DNA of 64,000 bases. Source: CALLPQ01 sp039819545 (lineage in GTDB: Bacteria > Pseudomonadota > Alphaproteobacteria > Caulobacterales > Parvularculaceae). How positions within the stretch are numbered: the first letter of the stretch is position 1; each line of letters opens with the position of its first letter. Below the pieces are notes generated by a model that was not told where the DNA came from, did no database searches, and saw only the letters and a list, made by a program, of their open reading frames with translations. This document shows, one piece after another, positions 31,058-41,542 of this stretch. The position numbers were made by a program, and so were the translations under genes. The DNA lies in NCBI GenBank assembly GCA_039819545.1, contig JBCBRS010000014.1, positions 1 through 64,000 on the forward strand, in the 5' to 3' direction.

Positions 31058-31432
31058 GGATGGGTGTGCCTTCGGGTGGGGAAAACGAGATTTGACCACG
31101 CCCCCAACTGGACAAGGTCGGGATGGCGCGCCGGTGACCACCATGACCCGGCGCAGACGGGACGGGGACAGTTATCCCCGTCTTTTTTTGGTGATTGGCT
31201 TGGTATTGGGGCAGGGTTCGCTCAGCACAGTGTTGCCCACACCGCACGGCGGCGTACAAACAGTCTGACCCGACTTGCAAAAAATAAATTTGCATCGTTT
31301 GGCGGATCACCACATGATTCGACCATCGTTAAAGTTGATTGATGCCGCGCGCCTCGCCCTTGATGCGTTATTTTGTAACGTGATGCGGGCTTTTGTTTTG
31401 AGCGTGCCGGTTGTGGTGAAGGGTCATAGTCT
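31058..31432. other. non-coding region between the holin-like gene and the antiporter
   Basis: Divergent promoter region. No gene or clear structure is seen; ORFs here lack ribosome sites. Confidence 0.4.
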
Positions 31433-32590
31433 GTGTTGCGGTCACTTACACGCGCACCGTTGCTGCTCAGCGTGGTCGGGCTCCTTTTGCATTATGGACT
31501 GGCGGGGCTTAATTCCCTACCGGGGCTTGGGCTCGCCCTCTCGGCCCCCGCCGTCTGGGCATTCCTTGCTACCCTTGCCTTATCCGCACTCGTTTTTTCG
31601 GCGTCGATTCAGTTTCGGGTTAGCCGCCTTGGGATTCAATGCCCCGTCTCCTTTCGCCTGTGCTTTGGCGGCGCGCCGATTTTTCTTATCGCGTGCGGGT
31701 TATGCGCTTTTATTTTGATGCCGCAGTTGTCGTTGAGCGCGGCCTTTCTGCTTGGCGGGATTCTCATGCTGAATGGCTCCGCCTTTGACAGGCGGGCCAT
31801 CGTCAACACACCAGCACCGGCACTGGTAAAAGCCGGCGTTCAATTTGAAAGCGCAGTGGTGCTTTCCCTGGGGCTGCCCATTGCCGTTCTGTTGGCCGGC
31901 GGTGCCACGAACGCGGTTGCGGGGGAAGGGGCGCTGGCGCCGCTTCTGCGGGCAAGCCTGTCCGTGCTCGCTGCGTTTGCCATTGGCGGCACTTTCGGCC
32001 TGGTGGCGGCTCTCATCGGGAACCGGTTCCGACGCGGGCACGGCTTTGCCGTGTCGATCGTTGCCGTGCTGATCGCAGTTCCCGCCACGTGGCTGCTCGG
32101 CGGTCACCCGATTGTTGCGGCGGGCGCCACAGGCCTGATTTGGGCGGAACAGGCGCGGACCCCGCATCAACCGCGGCTGCGTCATCGCTTGCGGACGGAA
32201 CGCCTCGTGATGCCACTGACATATTTTCTCGTCGGATTTGTGCTCGGCCCGCGCCTGTTCAATGCGGATCTCTTGATGATCACTTTTGCCCTAGCCATGG
32301 TGACCATCATGCGGGTGTTGCCACGCCTCGCCGCCTTACAAAGTGCAACCCTGCCCCGTCAGGCTCAGTTCTTCTTGTCCTGGTTCGGTGGCACGCCCGG
32401 CGTCGCCTCAGCGCTCTTTCTTGTCACTTTGCTCGATCAAAGCAATCTAATGGATCAGGAATTGATTCTGACCCTAGGCACTGTGTGTGTGGTAACGGGC
32501 ATTTTCACCGCGCGCCTAACCGCCCAGCCGTTGGCTCACCATTATCTGCGGGGTATGGGTGTCGTGCGCGAACGCGAATTCATGGCCTAA
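31433..32590 (+). CDS. cation:proton antiporter-like membrane protein (CPA1/NhaP type)
   Basis: 385 residues with about eleven membrane helices, GTG start nine bases after AAGGG. The late segment SWFGGTPGVASALFLVTLLD resembles the GPRG(L/I)-ASI signature in the last third of NhaP-type antiporters, though the usual Arg is replaced by Thr. The N-terminal part contains LLLHYGLAGLNSLPGLGLAL. It probably exchanges Na+ or K+ for protons. No soluble C-terminal regulatory domain is present. Substrate unknown. Confidence 0.7.
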   Translation: MLRSLTRAPLLLSVVGLLLHYGLAGLNSLPGLGLALSAPAVWAFLATLALSALVFSASIQFRVSRLGIQCPVSFRLCFGGAPIFLIACGLCAFILMPQLSLSAAFLLGGILMLNGSAFDRRAIVNTPAPALVKAGVQFESAVVLSLGLPIAVLLAGGATNAVAGEGALAPLLRASLSVLAAFAIGGTFGLVAALIGNRFRRGHGFAVSIVAVLIAVPATWLLGGHPIVAAGATGLIWAEQARTPHQPRLRHRLRTERLVMPLTYFLVGFVLGPRLFNADLLMITFALAMVTIMRVLPRLAALQSATLPRQAQFFLSWFGGTPGVASALFLVTLLDQSNLMDQELILTLGTVCVVTGIFTARLTAQPLAHHYLRGMGVVREREFMA

Positions 32591-32786
32591 TTGCGCGATT
32601 ACGGCATCGGGCGAACGCCACCCACTCCCTTTCGCGCTCGACATTTTTGTGAAGAAATTCTTTTTTCCGCGCGGGGATTAAGGTATCTCCTGTCGCTTGC
32701 GGGACAGCCAGCCACCATCATGGCTCGGCGCTCGCCATGAAAAGGGGTGACGAGCCCCGTTGAAACCCGATTGACAGGATGCGTTC

Positions 32787-35204
32787 GTGACATCGCGTGC
32801 AGCCCCCCAAACGCCTTCTGGCGATCCGCAAGCGGAGCAAGACAGTGCTGACGAGGCCGCCCACGATGCTATTATGAATGGTGAGTTGAGCGACGAAGAT
32901 GCATTAGCGCTGAGCGCTGATCCCTCTACGGACGATGACCGCCATGTTGCGGCAGTGCGCGGTCCCTCCGGTCCCGAGGCCAATCACCAGGAATGGCTGG
33001 CAACCTCGCGAGCGCGTTTTGCCTTATCGGGCCGGTTTGAAGGCGGCGAGCGCGACTGGCACGGCATGTCGCGACAGGTCTGGCAGCTTGCACGCCTGTG
33101 CGCTGGATTTTTGTTTTTTGCCATGCTGGTGGGTTGGCCGCTCGGTAGCTATCTTGCGCATCGCGATTTGACCGGCTCCGGTGCTGGTTGGTCATTGTTG
33201 GGCGCTTATCCTGCTGGGCTAATTTTGTTTGCGGTTGTGGTGCCCATGTTGGTGCTTTTTGCCGGCTATGTGCTTTCGCGGGCCATGACGACGGCCCAGG
33301 CCGGTGAAGCCATCGCCGATGCAGCGCGCTATTATGTGGAGCCTGATACGGCCGCCCTGCGCGAGGTGGAAACCGTAGGCACAGCCGTCCGTGCCCAGAT
33401 GGATGTGCTCAACACTGGTCTCAATACCGCTCTGATGCGTCTTGCCGAAGTGGAAGCGATGATCCGCACCCATGTGGACGCCATCGAAAAAGCGGGCAGC
33501 GTTATGGAGACGAAAGCGAGCAATGCCGTTGACAAGGTTGCAACCGAACGCTCGCGGCTGATGGATTTGACCGAAACACTTAATCTGCGTGCCGATGACT
33601 TTGCGCAAGCGATTGCCGTGCGGACCGAGGCAAATATTGCGGCGCTGGAAAAAGCTGACAGCACGGCCAGCCAGAGCGAAGCGCAGTTTGCCGAGCGCCT
33701 TGATGGGCTTGAGCAGGCCGCTGGCAGTGCGCTGTCTAGTTTCCAGACCCTTGTGGATGCTCTCGGCGGGGCTGATAATCAAATCAAATCGGGTACGGCG
33801 GCGTTGCACTCTTCAACCGAGCGCGCCAAAGCCCTCGGCGAAGAAGCCAAGGCTAACACCCGCGCAGCCATCGACCAGACGGTGATTGACGAGGCCGCCC
33901 GCGCGAACCTCGATACGGTCAAACAGGCCGTCAGCATCGCGACACAGGCCAGTAGCGATGAAGCCATTGCCCTTGCCCAGGCCGAAGCCACGCGCATTGC
34001 CGAGGCCGCCGTTAAGTCAGCCGAGGCACAGATTGAAAAAATCGCGCAGCAGGCTGGCGACACAATTGAGACCACCGCAGCGCAAGCAACTGAAGCGGCG
34101 CGCACCCGCAGACTGGCGCTGACCGAGGCGCATGCGGAACTTGAAGAAGAAAATGCCCGGCTGGAAAAGCTCATTGATGAACAGCAAAAGCGCGCTGAAC
34201 GGCTCGCGCAGACAATCGCCTTGCAAACTGAAAGACTAACGGCCGCCGCAAAAGCCATACCGGATATTGAGGCCGTCACCGCTGCACGATCGGCCGTTGA
34301 AGCGCCCAACACTGTCCTGCGGAATGAAGGAAACCGCACAGCCGCCAATGGTGCAGGTGCGCAAGGGATTGAACACGGTTCCCAATCCTCAAAGACGTCT
34401 GGCAGTGAAGAAAAACCGCGCCCCTTACGGTGGCGTTTCGGCGATAAGGAACCGCGTGAGGGTGAACCCGCGCCCGAGGTGCAAGCCGATGACCTTCAGG
34501 CCGCCGCGGCAAGCGAACCGGCCCCGGTTCTGTTGGAAGCTGAACAGCCGGTTCAAACGCCGCGTGAAGATTTGGAGCGGTTGGGTGAACTGGCGCGCGA
34601 TCTTGCTGAACGACGCGATACGCGGCGCGCCAATGGCGGTGACACACCCCCATCAGGGTCAAGGCAACGCGCCAACAAGGGCTTTGGCTCCAAAAGCTGG
34701 AAGGATATTCTTGCTGCCGCCGATGGCGCACAACCGCTCGATTTACGCGACCAGAAGGTCGATGATCAGCACACAGAAAATACGCAAGTGGAAACGGACC
34801 CGGCATCCGAAAAACCTGCTGTGCAACCGGCCATGTCAGACGCTGAAGTGCGGGCAATCACGGTGATTGAGCGCCTCCAGCATTTTACCAGAGTGCTTGA
34901 TTCGCGGCTCTATGGCGCATCGCCCCCGGGCCTGATTGCCCGATTTGAAAAGGGTGATCGCAATGTGTTTGCCAATCGTCTGTTAAGGCTGAACGAAGGT
35001 GATGTGAAAAAACGCATTCGTCTGGAGTGCGCCAAAGACCGCCAGTTTGAGCGCGACATCCGCCGTTTTCTCAGTGACTTTGACGGTCTTCTTGAAGAAG
35101 CAGCACAGTCAGACTTTGTAGATGACGAGCTTCGCGAATATCTTGGTTCGCCGCTTGGGCGCATGTATCTGCTCATTGGCGAAATTGTTGGTTATTTTGC
35201 CTGA
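32787..35204 (+). CDS. large membrane coiled-coil protein, possibly TipN-like
   Basis: 805 residues. A polar acidic N-terminus (1-110), two membrane helices (about 112-134 and 150-172), then a long coiled coil (about 180-490) rich in Ala/Glu, a disordered acidic linker (about 500-660) and a helical C-terminal domain (TVIERLQHFTRVLDSRLYG to VGYFA). The overall plan, two N-terminal membrane segments plus extended coiled coil, is that of TipN, the new-pole marker of Caulobacter, and of related polarity proteins. Sequence similarity could not be tested, so the name is tentative. It lies 39 bp before apt. Confidence 0.5.
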   Translation: MTSRAAPQTPSGDPQAEQDSADEAAHDAIMNGELSDEDALALSADPSTDDDRHVAAVRGPSGPEANHQEWLATSRARFALSGRFEGGERDWHGMSRQVWQLARLCAGFLFFAMLVGWPLGSYLAHRDLTGSGAGWSLLGAYPAGLILFAVVVPMLVLFAGYVLSRAMTTAQAGEAIADAARYYVEPDTAALREVETVGTAVRAQMDVLNTGLNTALMRLAEVEAMIRTHVDAIEKAGSVMETKASNAVDKVATERSRLMDLTETLNLRADDFAQAIAVRTEANIAALEKADSTASQSEAQFAERLDGLEQAAGSALSSFQTLVDALGGADNQIKSGTAALHSSTERAKALGEEAKANTRAAIDQTVIDEAARANLDTVKQAVSIATQASSDEAIALAQAEATRIAEAAVKSAEAQIEKIAQQAGDTIETTAAQATEAARTRRLALTEAHAELEEENARLEKLIDEQQKRAERLAQTIALQTERLTAAAKAIPDIEAVTAARSAVEAPNTVLRNEGNRTAANGAGAQGIEHGSQSSKTSGSEEKPRPLRWRFGDKEPREGEPAPEVQADDLQAAAASEPAPVLLEAEQPVQTPREDLERLGELARDLAERRDTRRANGGDTPPSGSRQRANKGFGSKSWKDILAAADGAQPLDLRDQKVDDQHTENTQVETDPASEKPAVQPAMSDAEVRAITVIERLQHFTRVLDSRLYGASPPGLIARFEKGDRNVFANRLLRLNEGDVKKRIRLECAKDRQFERDIRRFLSDFDGLLEEAAQSDFVDDELREYLGSPLGRMYLLIGEIVGYFA

Positions 35205-35243
35205 TGCCTCAGGGCATTGGGCGTTCATCCGGACCCGGACATC

Positions 35244-35774
35244 ATGACTGATCTCAAAGACCTTATCCGCACTATTCCTGATTATCCAAAACCGGGGATC
35301 ATGTTTCGCGACATCACGACCTTATTGAGTGATGCGCGCGGGTTCCGCCGTCTCGTGGATGAAATGGTCCAACCGCTTGCGGGTGAAAAAATCGATAAGG
35401 TTGCTGGGATAGAGGCGCGCGGCTTTATTCTCGGCGGGGCGATTGCCCACCAACTGAGTGTCGGGTTTATCCCGGTACGGAAAAAAGGTAAATTGCCGTT
35501 CGAGACCTTCAGTCAGGCCTATGAGCTTGAATATGGCACGGATGCGGTTGAGATTCACACTGATGCGATTGAAGCTGGCGAGCGGGTGTTGTTGGTAGAT
35601 GATCTCATTGCTACGGGCGGGACCGCTATTGCGGCGATACAGCTGTTAGAACGCGCGGGCGCGCAAGTTGAGCTGTGCTCATTTGTGGTTGACCTGCCCG
35701 ATCTTGGCGGTGCGCAAAAGCTGCGCCAGCTTGGTCATGCGATTAGTACGCTGATTGACTTTGAGGGGCATTAG
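35244..35774 (+). CDS. apt: adenine phosphoribosyltransferase
   Basis: 176 residues from ATG 35244; the frame is open from 35217 but the family starts with [20 protein letters not shown] as here. The PRPP-binding motif [14 protein letters not shown] (about 118-131) and the adenine-site region [11 protein letters not shown] are intact. It salvages adenine to AMP using PRPP. Its end overlaps the convergent acyltransferase gene by 32 bp. Confidence 0.95.
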   Translation: MTDLKDLIRTIPDYPKPGIMFRDITTLLSDARGFRRLVDEMVQPLAGEKIDKVAGIEARGFILGGAIAHQLSVGFIPVRKKGKLPFETFSQAYELEYGTDAVEIHTDAIEAGERVLLVDDLIATGGTAIAAIQLLERAGAQVELCSFVVDLPDLGGAQKLRQLGHAISTLIDFEGH

Positions 35775-36882
35775 GATCCTGCGCGGACCGCGATGCTAGA
35801 AGGCGTCTCGACCACGCGATCAACGGTTTTTCCACATAGAGATGGGTGACGGCTGTTGCGGCAAAGGTTGCCACACAAAAGGCGACGATCAACACGCCAT
35901 TATCCAGAAGACCTGGCCCGGTAAAGCGGCCAATCAGTTTGCCCACCACCAGAAAAACCGGAATATGGACAAGATAAAGCGCATAGGATGCATCGCCTAG
36001 TGCACCGGCCCACCGAGGAACCTGCCAGTCTAACCGCCATTCAAGCCCCACGGCTGCGTAGACAAGAAGCGCAAACGGCATGGCAAAAATCAGCGTACGG
36101 ATACCGTGGTTCGTCACCGCATCGGGGAAGAGCGCGCCGCCCAAGGGCCCCAACAGGCAGACGAGCCAGCATAGAGCGATCACCAGCACCGGCCCGGCAT
36201 GGTGCGTAATGCCCTTGAGGGTCAAGAACGCAACCGCCGCACCCAGAAGAAACTCGTAGGTCAGGGGACTGACGATCACCATTGTCCACGCGTTTGTCGT
36301 ATGCAAACCGGCGCCGTAGGCAATTCCAATTCCCGCACCCCATAAAAGCAGAACGCCTGGTAACACCCGTAAGGGCAAAAGAAGAGCCAGCGCCATAACG
36401 AGGTAGAAATACATCTCGTGGATCAGTGTCCAGCCCACGGGCACGATGGGCAGTGCATCGGCGGGGAACAACAAAAAGGCGCGCACGGGCGCATGCAGCG
36501 GCGTCGCTTCGCCAAAGAGCACGTATTTACCGCCATAAAGCAGCAGCAAGAGCGCGGTCACGAACCAGTAAAACGGATAAATACGGCTGATACGCCGCGT
36601 TAAAAACTTCAACGCCATCTGCCGCCTGAGTGCGGAGGAGGTTTTGCCAGAATTTGAAAACTGAGAAGCAGGCCAGGTCACATAGACCATCACAAAGCCA
36701 GAAATCACAAAAAAAAGATCAACCCCAGTGACGCCAATCTCCAGAAAGGACGGCAGGAGGGTTTGAGGCCCGCCGCCATAATCACGCTCGCTGCCCACCA
36801 GATGGGCCACAAAGACAAGCAGAGCCGCCAGACCACGCAGACCCTGAATATTCGTGATTTTGCCGGGCGCGGATTGTGTCAT
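35743..36882 (-). CDS. acyltransferase 3 family membrane protein (OafA/YrhL type)
   Basis: 379 residues with about ten membrane helices. It begins with the family pattern [18 protein letters not shown] (catalytic His in the AH of VAHL), then [11 protein letters not shown] and [12 protein letters not shown]. Such enzymes move an acyl group, often acetyl, from the cytoplasm onto extracytoplasmic sugars. There is no SGNH domain. It stands alone between apt and the glutamate-synthase-like gene. Confidence 0.9.
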   Translation of the reverse strand: MTQSAPGKITNIQGLRGLAALLVFVAHLVGSERDYGGGPQTLLPSFLEIGVTGVDLFFVISGFVMVYVTWPASQFSNSGKTSSALRRQMALKFLTRRISRIYPFYWFVTALLLLLYGGKYVLFGEATPLHAPVRAFLLFPADALPIVPVGWTLIHEMYFYLVMALALLLPLRVLPGVLLLWGAGIGIAYGAGLHTTNAWTMVIVSPLTYEFLLGAAVAFLTLKGITHHAGPVLVIALCWLVCLLGPLGGALFPDAVTNHGIRTLIFAMPFALLVYAAVGLEWRLDWQVPRWAGALGDASYALYLVHIPVFLVVGKLIGRFTGPGLLDNGVLIVAFCVATFAATAVTHLYVEKPLIAWSRRLLASRSAQDPNAPQSQSAY

Positions 36883-36927
36883 AGGCTGACGGGACTTGTC
36901 TGGCGATGATGGAGAGAGGGGATCGCG

Positions 36928-38427
36928 ATGGATTTTCTAATGACTGCAACCATACCGGTGCTCAACGCTCTGGCCACATTTTTTATCGTGGTCGTGGGGC
37001 TGGGAGTTCTGACTTTCTTGTTTCTTTTCATCTCGGACCGAACCCAATCGCGGGATGCAATCCGCCACAACTATCCGGTTATTGGCCGTTTCCGGGACCT
37101 GTTTACCCATCTAGGGGAGTTTTTCCGGCAGTATTTCTTTGCCCTTGATCGCGAGGAAATGCCCTTTAATCGGGCGGAGCGGGATTGGATTTATAAGTCC
37201 GCCAAGGGCCGCAATAATACGGTGCCATTTGGGTCAACGCGTAACCTTTCCCTTGCGGGCACGCCCATCTTCGTGAATTGCGCCTTTCCGAAACTTGATG
37301 ACGAGGCGCTTAATCCGCCCGCTGTCCGGTTTGGTCCGTATACGCCAAACCCCTATGATGCGGCGTCAATCATCAACATTTCGGGCATGAGTTATGGGGC
37401 GCTGTCAAAGCCGGCCGTTAAGGCGCTGTCGCATGGGGCAGCGAAAGCCGGTTGCTGGATGAATACGGGCGAGGGCGGCCTGTCGCCCTACCACTTATCC
37501 GGCGGAGCAGATATTGTGTTTCAGATTGGCACGGCAAAATATGGTGTGCGCCACGAGGATGGCCGCCTTTCCGATCAAAAACTGGCTGAGCTGGCGAATC
37601 GGCCAGAGGTCAAAATGATCGAGATTAAAATGGCCCAGGGCGCCAAACCCGGAAAAGGTGGTATTCTGCCTGCGGAAAAAGTGAATGCTGAAGTGGCGAA
37701 GATTCGCGGGATTAAAAAGAACGCACCCTCGATCTCGCCGAACCGCCACCCAGAAGTGGATTCCATTGGCGATCTTCTGGATTTTATTGACCATGTCCGC
37801 ACCGTATCGCGGTTGCCTGTCGGGATTAAGACGGTCATCGGCGCCTATGGTTGGCTTTATGAGCTCTGTGATGAAATCGAAAAGCGCGGCGTTGAGTTTG
37901 CGCCCGACTTTATCACGGTTGACGGTGGCGACGGCGGTACAGGGGCGGCCCCCATGTCGCTTATGGATAATGTGGGTCTACCTCTGAAGCAGGCTTTGCC
38001 CATGGTGGTGGATATCCTCAACCGGCGGGGGATGAAGGATCGAATCAAAGTTGTCGCGTCGGGTAAGCTTGTTACACCGGCAGAGGTCGCATGGGCGTAT
38101 TGCGCTGGCGCGGATATCGCACTCACGGCGCGCGGTTTCATGTTCTCGCTTGGCTGTATTCAGGCCATGAGATGCCACACCAACAATTGCCCCACCGGTG
38201 TGACCACCCATAAAAAACACCTTCAAGGCGGGCTCGATCCGAAGGTAAAAGCTGAAAACGTGGCTCGGTATGTGGAAAAAATGCGGAAGGACGTGGCAAT
38301 GATTGCCCATTCCTGTGGGGCCGATCACGCCCGCAACCTGCAGCGCCACCATGTGCGGATCGTCCAGTCTGACGGGCAATCCATCCCGCTCGATGAACTG
38401 CTGATGCGCAACGAGCCGATTATGTGA
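36928..38427 (+). CDS. FMN-binding glutamate synthase family protein, membrane anchored
   Basis: 499 residues: an N-terminal membrane helix (FFIVVVGLGVLTFLFLFI), then the glutamate-synthase central domain with the FMN site ISGMSYGALSKPAVKAL and ITVDGGDGGTGAAP, and a cysteine-containing iron-sulfur loop (LGCIQAMRCHTNNCPTGV). There is no glutaminase domain. Family members are annotated as stand-alone glutamate-synthase-like oxidoreductases with mostly unknown substrates. A GGGATC site precedes the ATG. Confidence 0.88.
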   Translation: MDFLMTATIPVLNALATFFIVVVGLGVLTFLFLFISDRTQSRDAIRHNYPVIGRFRDLFTHLGEFFRQYFFALDREEMPFNRAERDWIYKSAKGRNNTVPFGSTRNLSLAGTPIFVNCAFPKLDDEALNPPAVRFGPYTPNPYDAASIINISGMSYGALSKPAVKALSHGAAKAGCWMNTGEGGLSPYHLSGGADIVFQIGTAKYGVRHEDGRLSDQKLAELANRPEVKMIEIKMAQGAKPGKGGILPAEKVNAEVAKIRGIKKNAPSISPNRHPEVDSIGDLLDFIDHVRTVSRLPVGIKTVIGAYGWLYELCDEIEKRGVEFAPDFITVDGGDGGTGAAPMSLMDNVGLPLKQALPMVVDILNRRGMKDRIKVVASGKLVTPAEVAWAYCAGADIALTARGFMFSLGCIQAMRCHTNNCPTGVTTHKKHLQGGLDPKVKAENVARYVEKMRKDVAMIAHSCGADHARNLQRHHVRIVQSDGQSIPLDELLMRNEPIM

Positions 38428-38510
38428 GGGCAGTGCAGTACCCGCTCAGACATAACGAAAGAGTGCAAAAGCCTCGGTAAAAAGTGGCAAAGATGATAAG
38501 GCCCTGAGAC

Positions 38511-39068
38511 TTAGTTCATCCGCTTGCGCAGATCCGCAATCGATTTCTCAATCAGGGCGTTCTGGGCACCGCTATCCATACGCTCATCGATGATGGTGCG
38601 CGCAGCGGCGATGGCAACGTCCGTCGTCTGATTACGCACATCTGCAATTGCCTGAGCTTCCGCGCGGGCGATTTTTTCTTCCGCAGACTTTGCGCGGCGC
38701 TCAAGCTGATCGTTGATTTTCTGGCGTGCTTCGCGGCCCATGCGGTCAGCATCACGTTTGGCTTGCTCAATAATGCCTTTGGCCTCGTCTTCGGCCTCGC
38801 GCTGGCGGCGCTGATATTGGGCGAGCAACTCCTGTGCTTCCTCGCGCAGACGGCGGGCCTCATCAAGCTCATCGGAGATTTTCTCCTTACGCTGATCAAG
38901 CATCCCGGCTACCGTTTTGTGGACACCAAGGCGCCAGAAGATCCCGATGACGGCAAGAAAACCGATACTGACCCAGAAGGTTGTATCCTGCAGCAAGCCA
39001 GTGGAATGGCCAGCTTCACCGGCGGCCTCGTCGGCAGCAATCACCAGAAAGCTCACAGGGCTCCACAT
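38511..39068 (-). CDS. atpF: F0F1 ATP synthase subunit b
   Basis: 185 residues: one membrane helix (FWVSIGFLAVIGIFWRLG) and a long charged helix (DQRKEKISDELDEARRLREEAQ onward) forming the peripheral stalk. Last gene of the leftward F0 operon atpI-atpB-atpE-b'-b. The F1 genes are not adjacent, as is usual in alphaproteobacteria. Confidence 0.93.
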   Translation of the reverse strand: MWSPVSFLVIAADEAAGEAGHSTGLLQDTTFWVSIGFLAVIGIFWRLGVHKTVAGMLDQRKEKISDELDEARRLREEAQELLAQYQRRQREAEDEAKGIIEQAKRDADRMGREARQKINDQLERRAKSAEEKIARAEAQAIADVRNQTTDVAIAAARTIIDERMDSGAQNALIEKSIADLRKRMN

Positions 39069-39125
39069 AAAATCGCCTTTAAGGTTGGTCGTTTCTGGGC
39101 GTGCGGTGGTGCCGCGGGCCCCGGC

Positions 39126-39653
39126 TTAGGTCTGCAATGCGCCCGCCACCGCGCCTTCAATGGCATCGTTGGAGGGCACTTCTTCGATCAGGGTTTCAAC
39201 CACGCTGCGCGTTGTTTGCGTTGCGGCTTCCCGCACTTTTTCCGCCGCGCTGCCACGCATGTCGGCGATGCGTTTCTCCGCATTTGCGACCTTGGTGGCT
39301 AATTCCGCCTCCATGGACGATTGCAGGTCCGCGATCTCGTCATTGATGGCATTGCGGGTTTCCCCTGCGATGGTCTGGGCCTTGGCCCGCGCCTCGCTCA
39401 GGGCTTCTTCGTAACCCGCTTGCGCCTCTTCAGCTTCAAGGCGAAACTCCGCCGCCCGATCAAGGTCGTCCGCAATTCGGTCTTTGCGTTCTTCAATAAT
39501 CCCGCCGAGCCGCGGCAGAATATTGCTGCTCATTTGCCAGAATAGGATCGCAAAGGTCACGGCAAGCCAGAAAAGCTGGCTTGAATAGGTCGATACGTCC
39601 ATTTGCGGAAGACCGCCGCTGGAGGCATCTTTTACCTCGTCGGCAATGATCAT
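39126..39653 (-). CDS. atpF2: F0F1 ATP synthase subunit b'
   Basis: Second stator subunit, found with b in alphaproteobacteria and phototrophs. 175 residues from ATG 39653; a TTG at 39722 is in frame but leaves an odd N-terminus. The pattern STYSSQLFWLAVTFAILFWQM is a membrane helix typical of b'. It is followed by a long heptad helix and the C-terminal AGALQT. b and b' form the heterodimeric peripheral stalk. Confidence 0.9.
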   Translation of the reverse strand: MIIADEVKDASSGGLPQMDVSTYSSQLFWLAVTFAILFWQMSSNILPRLGGIIEERKDRIADDLDRAAEFRLEAEEAQAGYEEALSEARAKAQTIAGETRNAINDEIADLQSSMEAELATKVANAEKRIADMRGSAAEKVREAATQTTRSVVETLIEEVPSNDAIEGAVAGALQT

Positions 39654-39731
39654 CAAGGTTGGAATAATCTGACCGGACAAACCTGGCTCCTGTGGCGGAA
39701 AAGTAGCGCGCGCGGTGGGCAAGCGGTGGTT

Positions 39732-39959
39732 CTAAAAGACCACCAGAATGAGGATTGAAATCACGAAGCCGAGGAGGCCTGTAAATTCGGTCAGGGCAAA
39801 GGCCAGCAGCAGTGTTTGTTGGTTTGCCGCTGCCGCCGACGGATTGCGGAAGGCGCCGGAAAGAAAGTTACCAAAGATAATGCCAAGGCCAATGGCGGCA
39901 CCGGCGAGGGGGAGGGAGGCAATACCCGCGCCGATATATTTTGCTGCATCTGCTTCCAT
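39732..39959 (-). CDS. atpE: F0F1 ATP synthase subunit c
   Basis: 75 residues, two membrane helices with a polar RNPSA loop. The proton-binding carboxylate is Glu58 (FALTEFTGL). The N-terminal helix has the Gly-rich packing motif (AGIASLPLAGAAIGLGIIFG). It forms the rotor ring. An AGGAGT site precedes the ATG. Confidence 0.96.
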   Translation of the reverse strand: MEADAAKYIGAGIASLPLAGAAIGLGIIFGNFLSGAFRNPSAAAANQQTLLLAFALTEFTGLLGFVISILILVVF

Positions 39960-40111
39960 TTTTATAACTCCTGCGTTTTTTGGAAAGGGCGGAAAAAACC
40001 CGCGCGCTCTTGTTTGGCGGTTCGAGTGCAATGGGCCTTGTGAAATGTCAATAGGGGCTTGTGGTGTGGTCCTGATCAATGGTCTCGCGCTCTGTTAAGG
40101 ACACGCGGGTT

Positions 40112-40972
40112 TTAGTGGGCATCGGCATGTTCCGCATCATTGAGATACATGCAGGTCAGGATCGCAAAGACGTAGGCCTGTAGAAACGCAACCAGGAATT
40201 CCAGCATCATGACGGCCACGATTCCCAGCATCGGAATCACCGATAGTGCTTTCAAAAACGCCCCGGCGCCCAAAAGGGAGACCACAAAGCCAGCGAATAC
40301 TTTCAGGATGATGTGTCCCGCAAACATGTTGGCGAAAAGCCGAATGCCAAGGCTCAACGGCCGCGAAAGAAACGAGATAAATTCAATCAAGACGATCAAG
40401 GGCAATAGCCATACCGGTACGCCAGATGGCACGAACAGTTTGAAAAACCCAAAACCGTTTTTGAAAAGCCCGTAAATGATCACAATGCTGATGGTCAGCA
40501 TGGCCATGGCAAGGGTCACAACAATATGGCTGGTGGGGGTGAAGGTATGGAAACTGTGAGGCAGGCCCGGAATGGAGGGCAGGAGCCCAAAGAAATTGTT
40601 CAGCAGAATGAAGATGAAGAGCGTGAAAACGTAGGGAAAAAACTTCATGCCTTCGGGGCCAATGGCATCGCGCACCATATTCGCCACGAATTCATAGAGA
40701 ACCTCGGCCACCGATTGCGCCCGCCCGGGGATCAGCGCGCGTCCGCGCGTCGCCAAAAAGAAAAAGACCAGCGCCGCGCCCATGGAAATCACCATCCAGA
40801 GCGATGAGTTGGTGAACGAGATATCAAATCCGAAAAGCTCCAGGGTTGAAATCGGGATGATTTTGAACTGTTCCATGGGATCAGCGGCAGCCATTATGGT
40901 GCCCGGTTGTGAAAACCAGCCTGTGATGACCGATAAGAGAGCCGTCAGGGCGTCGGTATGATCAAACGACAT
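40112..40972 (-). CDS. atpB: F0F1 ATP synthase subunit a
   Basis: 286 residues with five to six membrane helices. The essential Arg is in SLGIRLFANMFAGHIIL, and the C-terminal helices contain MLEFLVAFLQAYVFAIL. It forms the proton channel with the c-ring. A start at 40894 (MAAADPMEQFKI) would match the usual family N-terminus better; 40972 is the longest frame. Part of the atpI-B-E-F'-F operon. Confidence 0.93.
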   Translation of the reverse strand: MSFDHTDALTALLSVITGWFSQPGTIMAAADPMEQFKIIPISTLELFGFDISFTNSSLWMVISMGAALVFFFLATRGRALIPGRAQSVAEVLYEFVANMVRDAIGPEGMKFFPYVFTLFIFILLNNFFGLLPSIPGLPHSFHTFTPTSHIVVTLAMAMLTISIVIIYGLFKNGFGFFKLFVPSGVPVWLLPLIVLIEFISFLSRPLSLGIRLFANMFAGHIILKVFAGFVVSLLGAGAFLKALSVIPMLGIVAVMMLEFLVAFLQAYVFAILTCMYLNDAEHADAH

Positions 40973-41115
40973 GTGTCAATCCGTCCAGAGTGCCGAGGGC
41001 CCGGTGTCCGCATCGTCGCAAGAAAAAGATCGAACCCCAATTCACCGTGATCAACGAAAGATCGGTTTCGGGGGCCGCCGCGGCGATAACGTGTGTAAAC
41101 CCTGTGAGCGCGTGT

Positions 41116-41493
41116 TTAGTCTTCTGTTTCATGCGTTGGTGCTCTTGCCGAAGAGGGTGCTTGCGGCGGCGCCGACTCAGCAGACATCTTCTTCATGAGC
41201 CGCAGCACATTCATGAATGCCGCTGCCATACCCAGCGCCAAGCCAATTAGCAAGAACAACGGCGTGCGGCTCGTCAACAAATCGACACCATAGCCGAGCG
41301 CCCCGCCCACGAGGAGCGCGGCAATCAATTCCGATGCCAGCTTGATGCCGAGCCCCATGGCCTGGCCGCGGGCCTTCTGGGCTGCCGCTGCGTCGGCGCC
41401 GTCGCGATCCGCGCGGGCCTCGTCCAGCCGTTTGGCAAAGTCGTTAAAGGCTGCGTCGCCCTGATCTGACGCTTTGTCATTGTCTGGTGTCAT
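41116..41493 (-). CDS. atpI: AtpI, ATP synthase assembly/ion transport accessory protein
   Basis: 125 residues: a charged N-terminus, then two membrane helices (ELIAALLVGGALGYGVDLL and LFLLIGLALGMAAAFMNVLRLM) with a polar turn (TSRT), the AtpI/Gct2 pattern. It is thought to help assemble the c-ring and to support Mg2+ uptake. First gene of the F0 operon; 143 bp separate it from atpB. Confidence 0.88.
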   Translation of the reverse strand: MTPDNDKASDQGDAAFNDFAKRLDEARADRDGADAAAAQKARGQAMGLGIKLASELIAALLVGGALGYGVDLLTSRTPLFLLIGLALGMAAAFMNVLRLMKKMSAESAPPQAPSSARAPTHETED

Positions 41494-41542
41494 GACGGGT
41501 CTCCGGGCGCGGTGATTCGCCTTTTTTCGGGTCAGTGCGAAG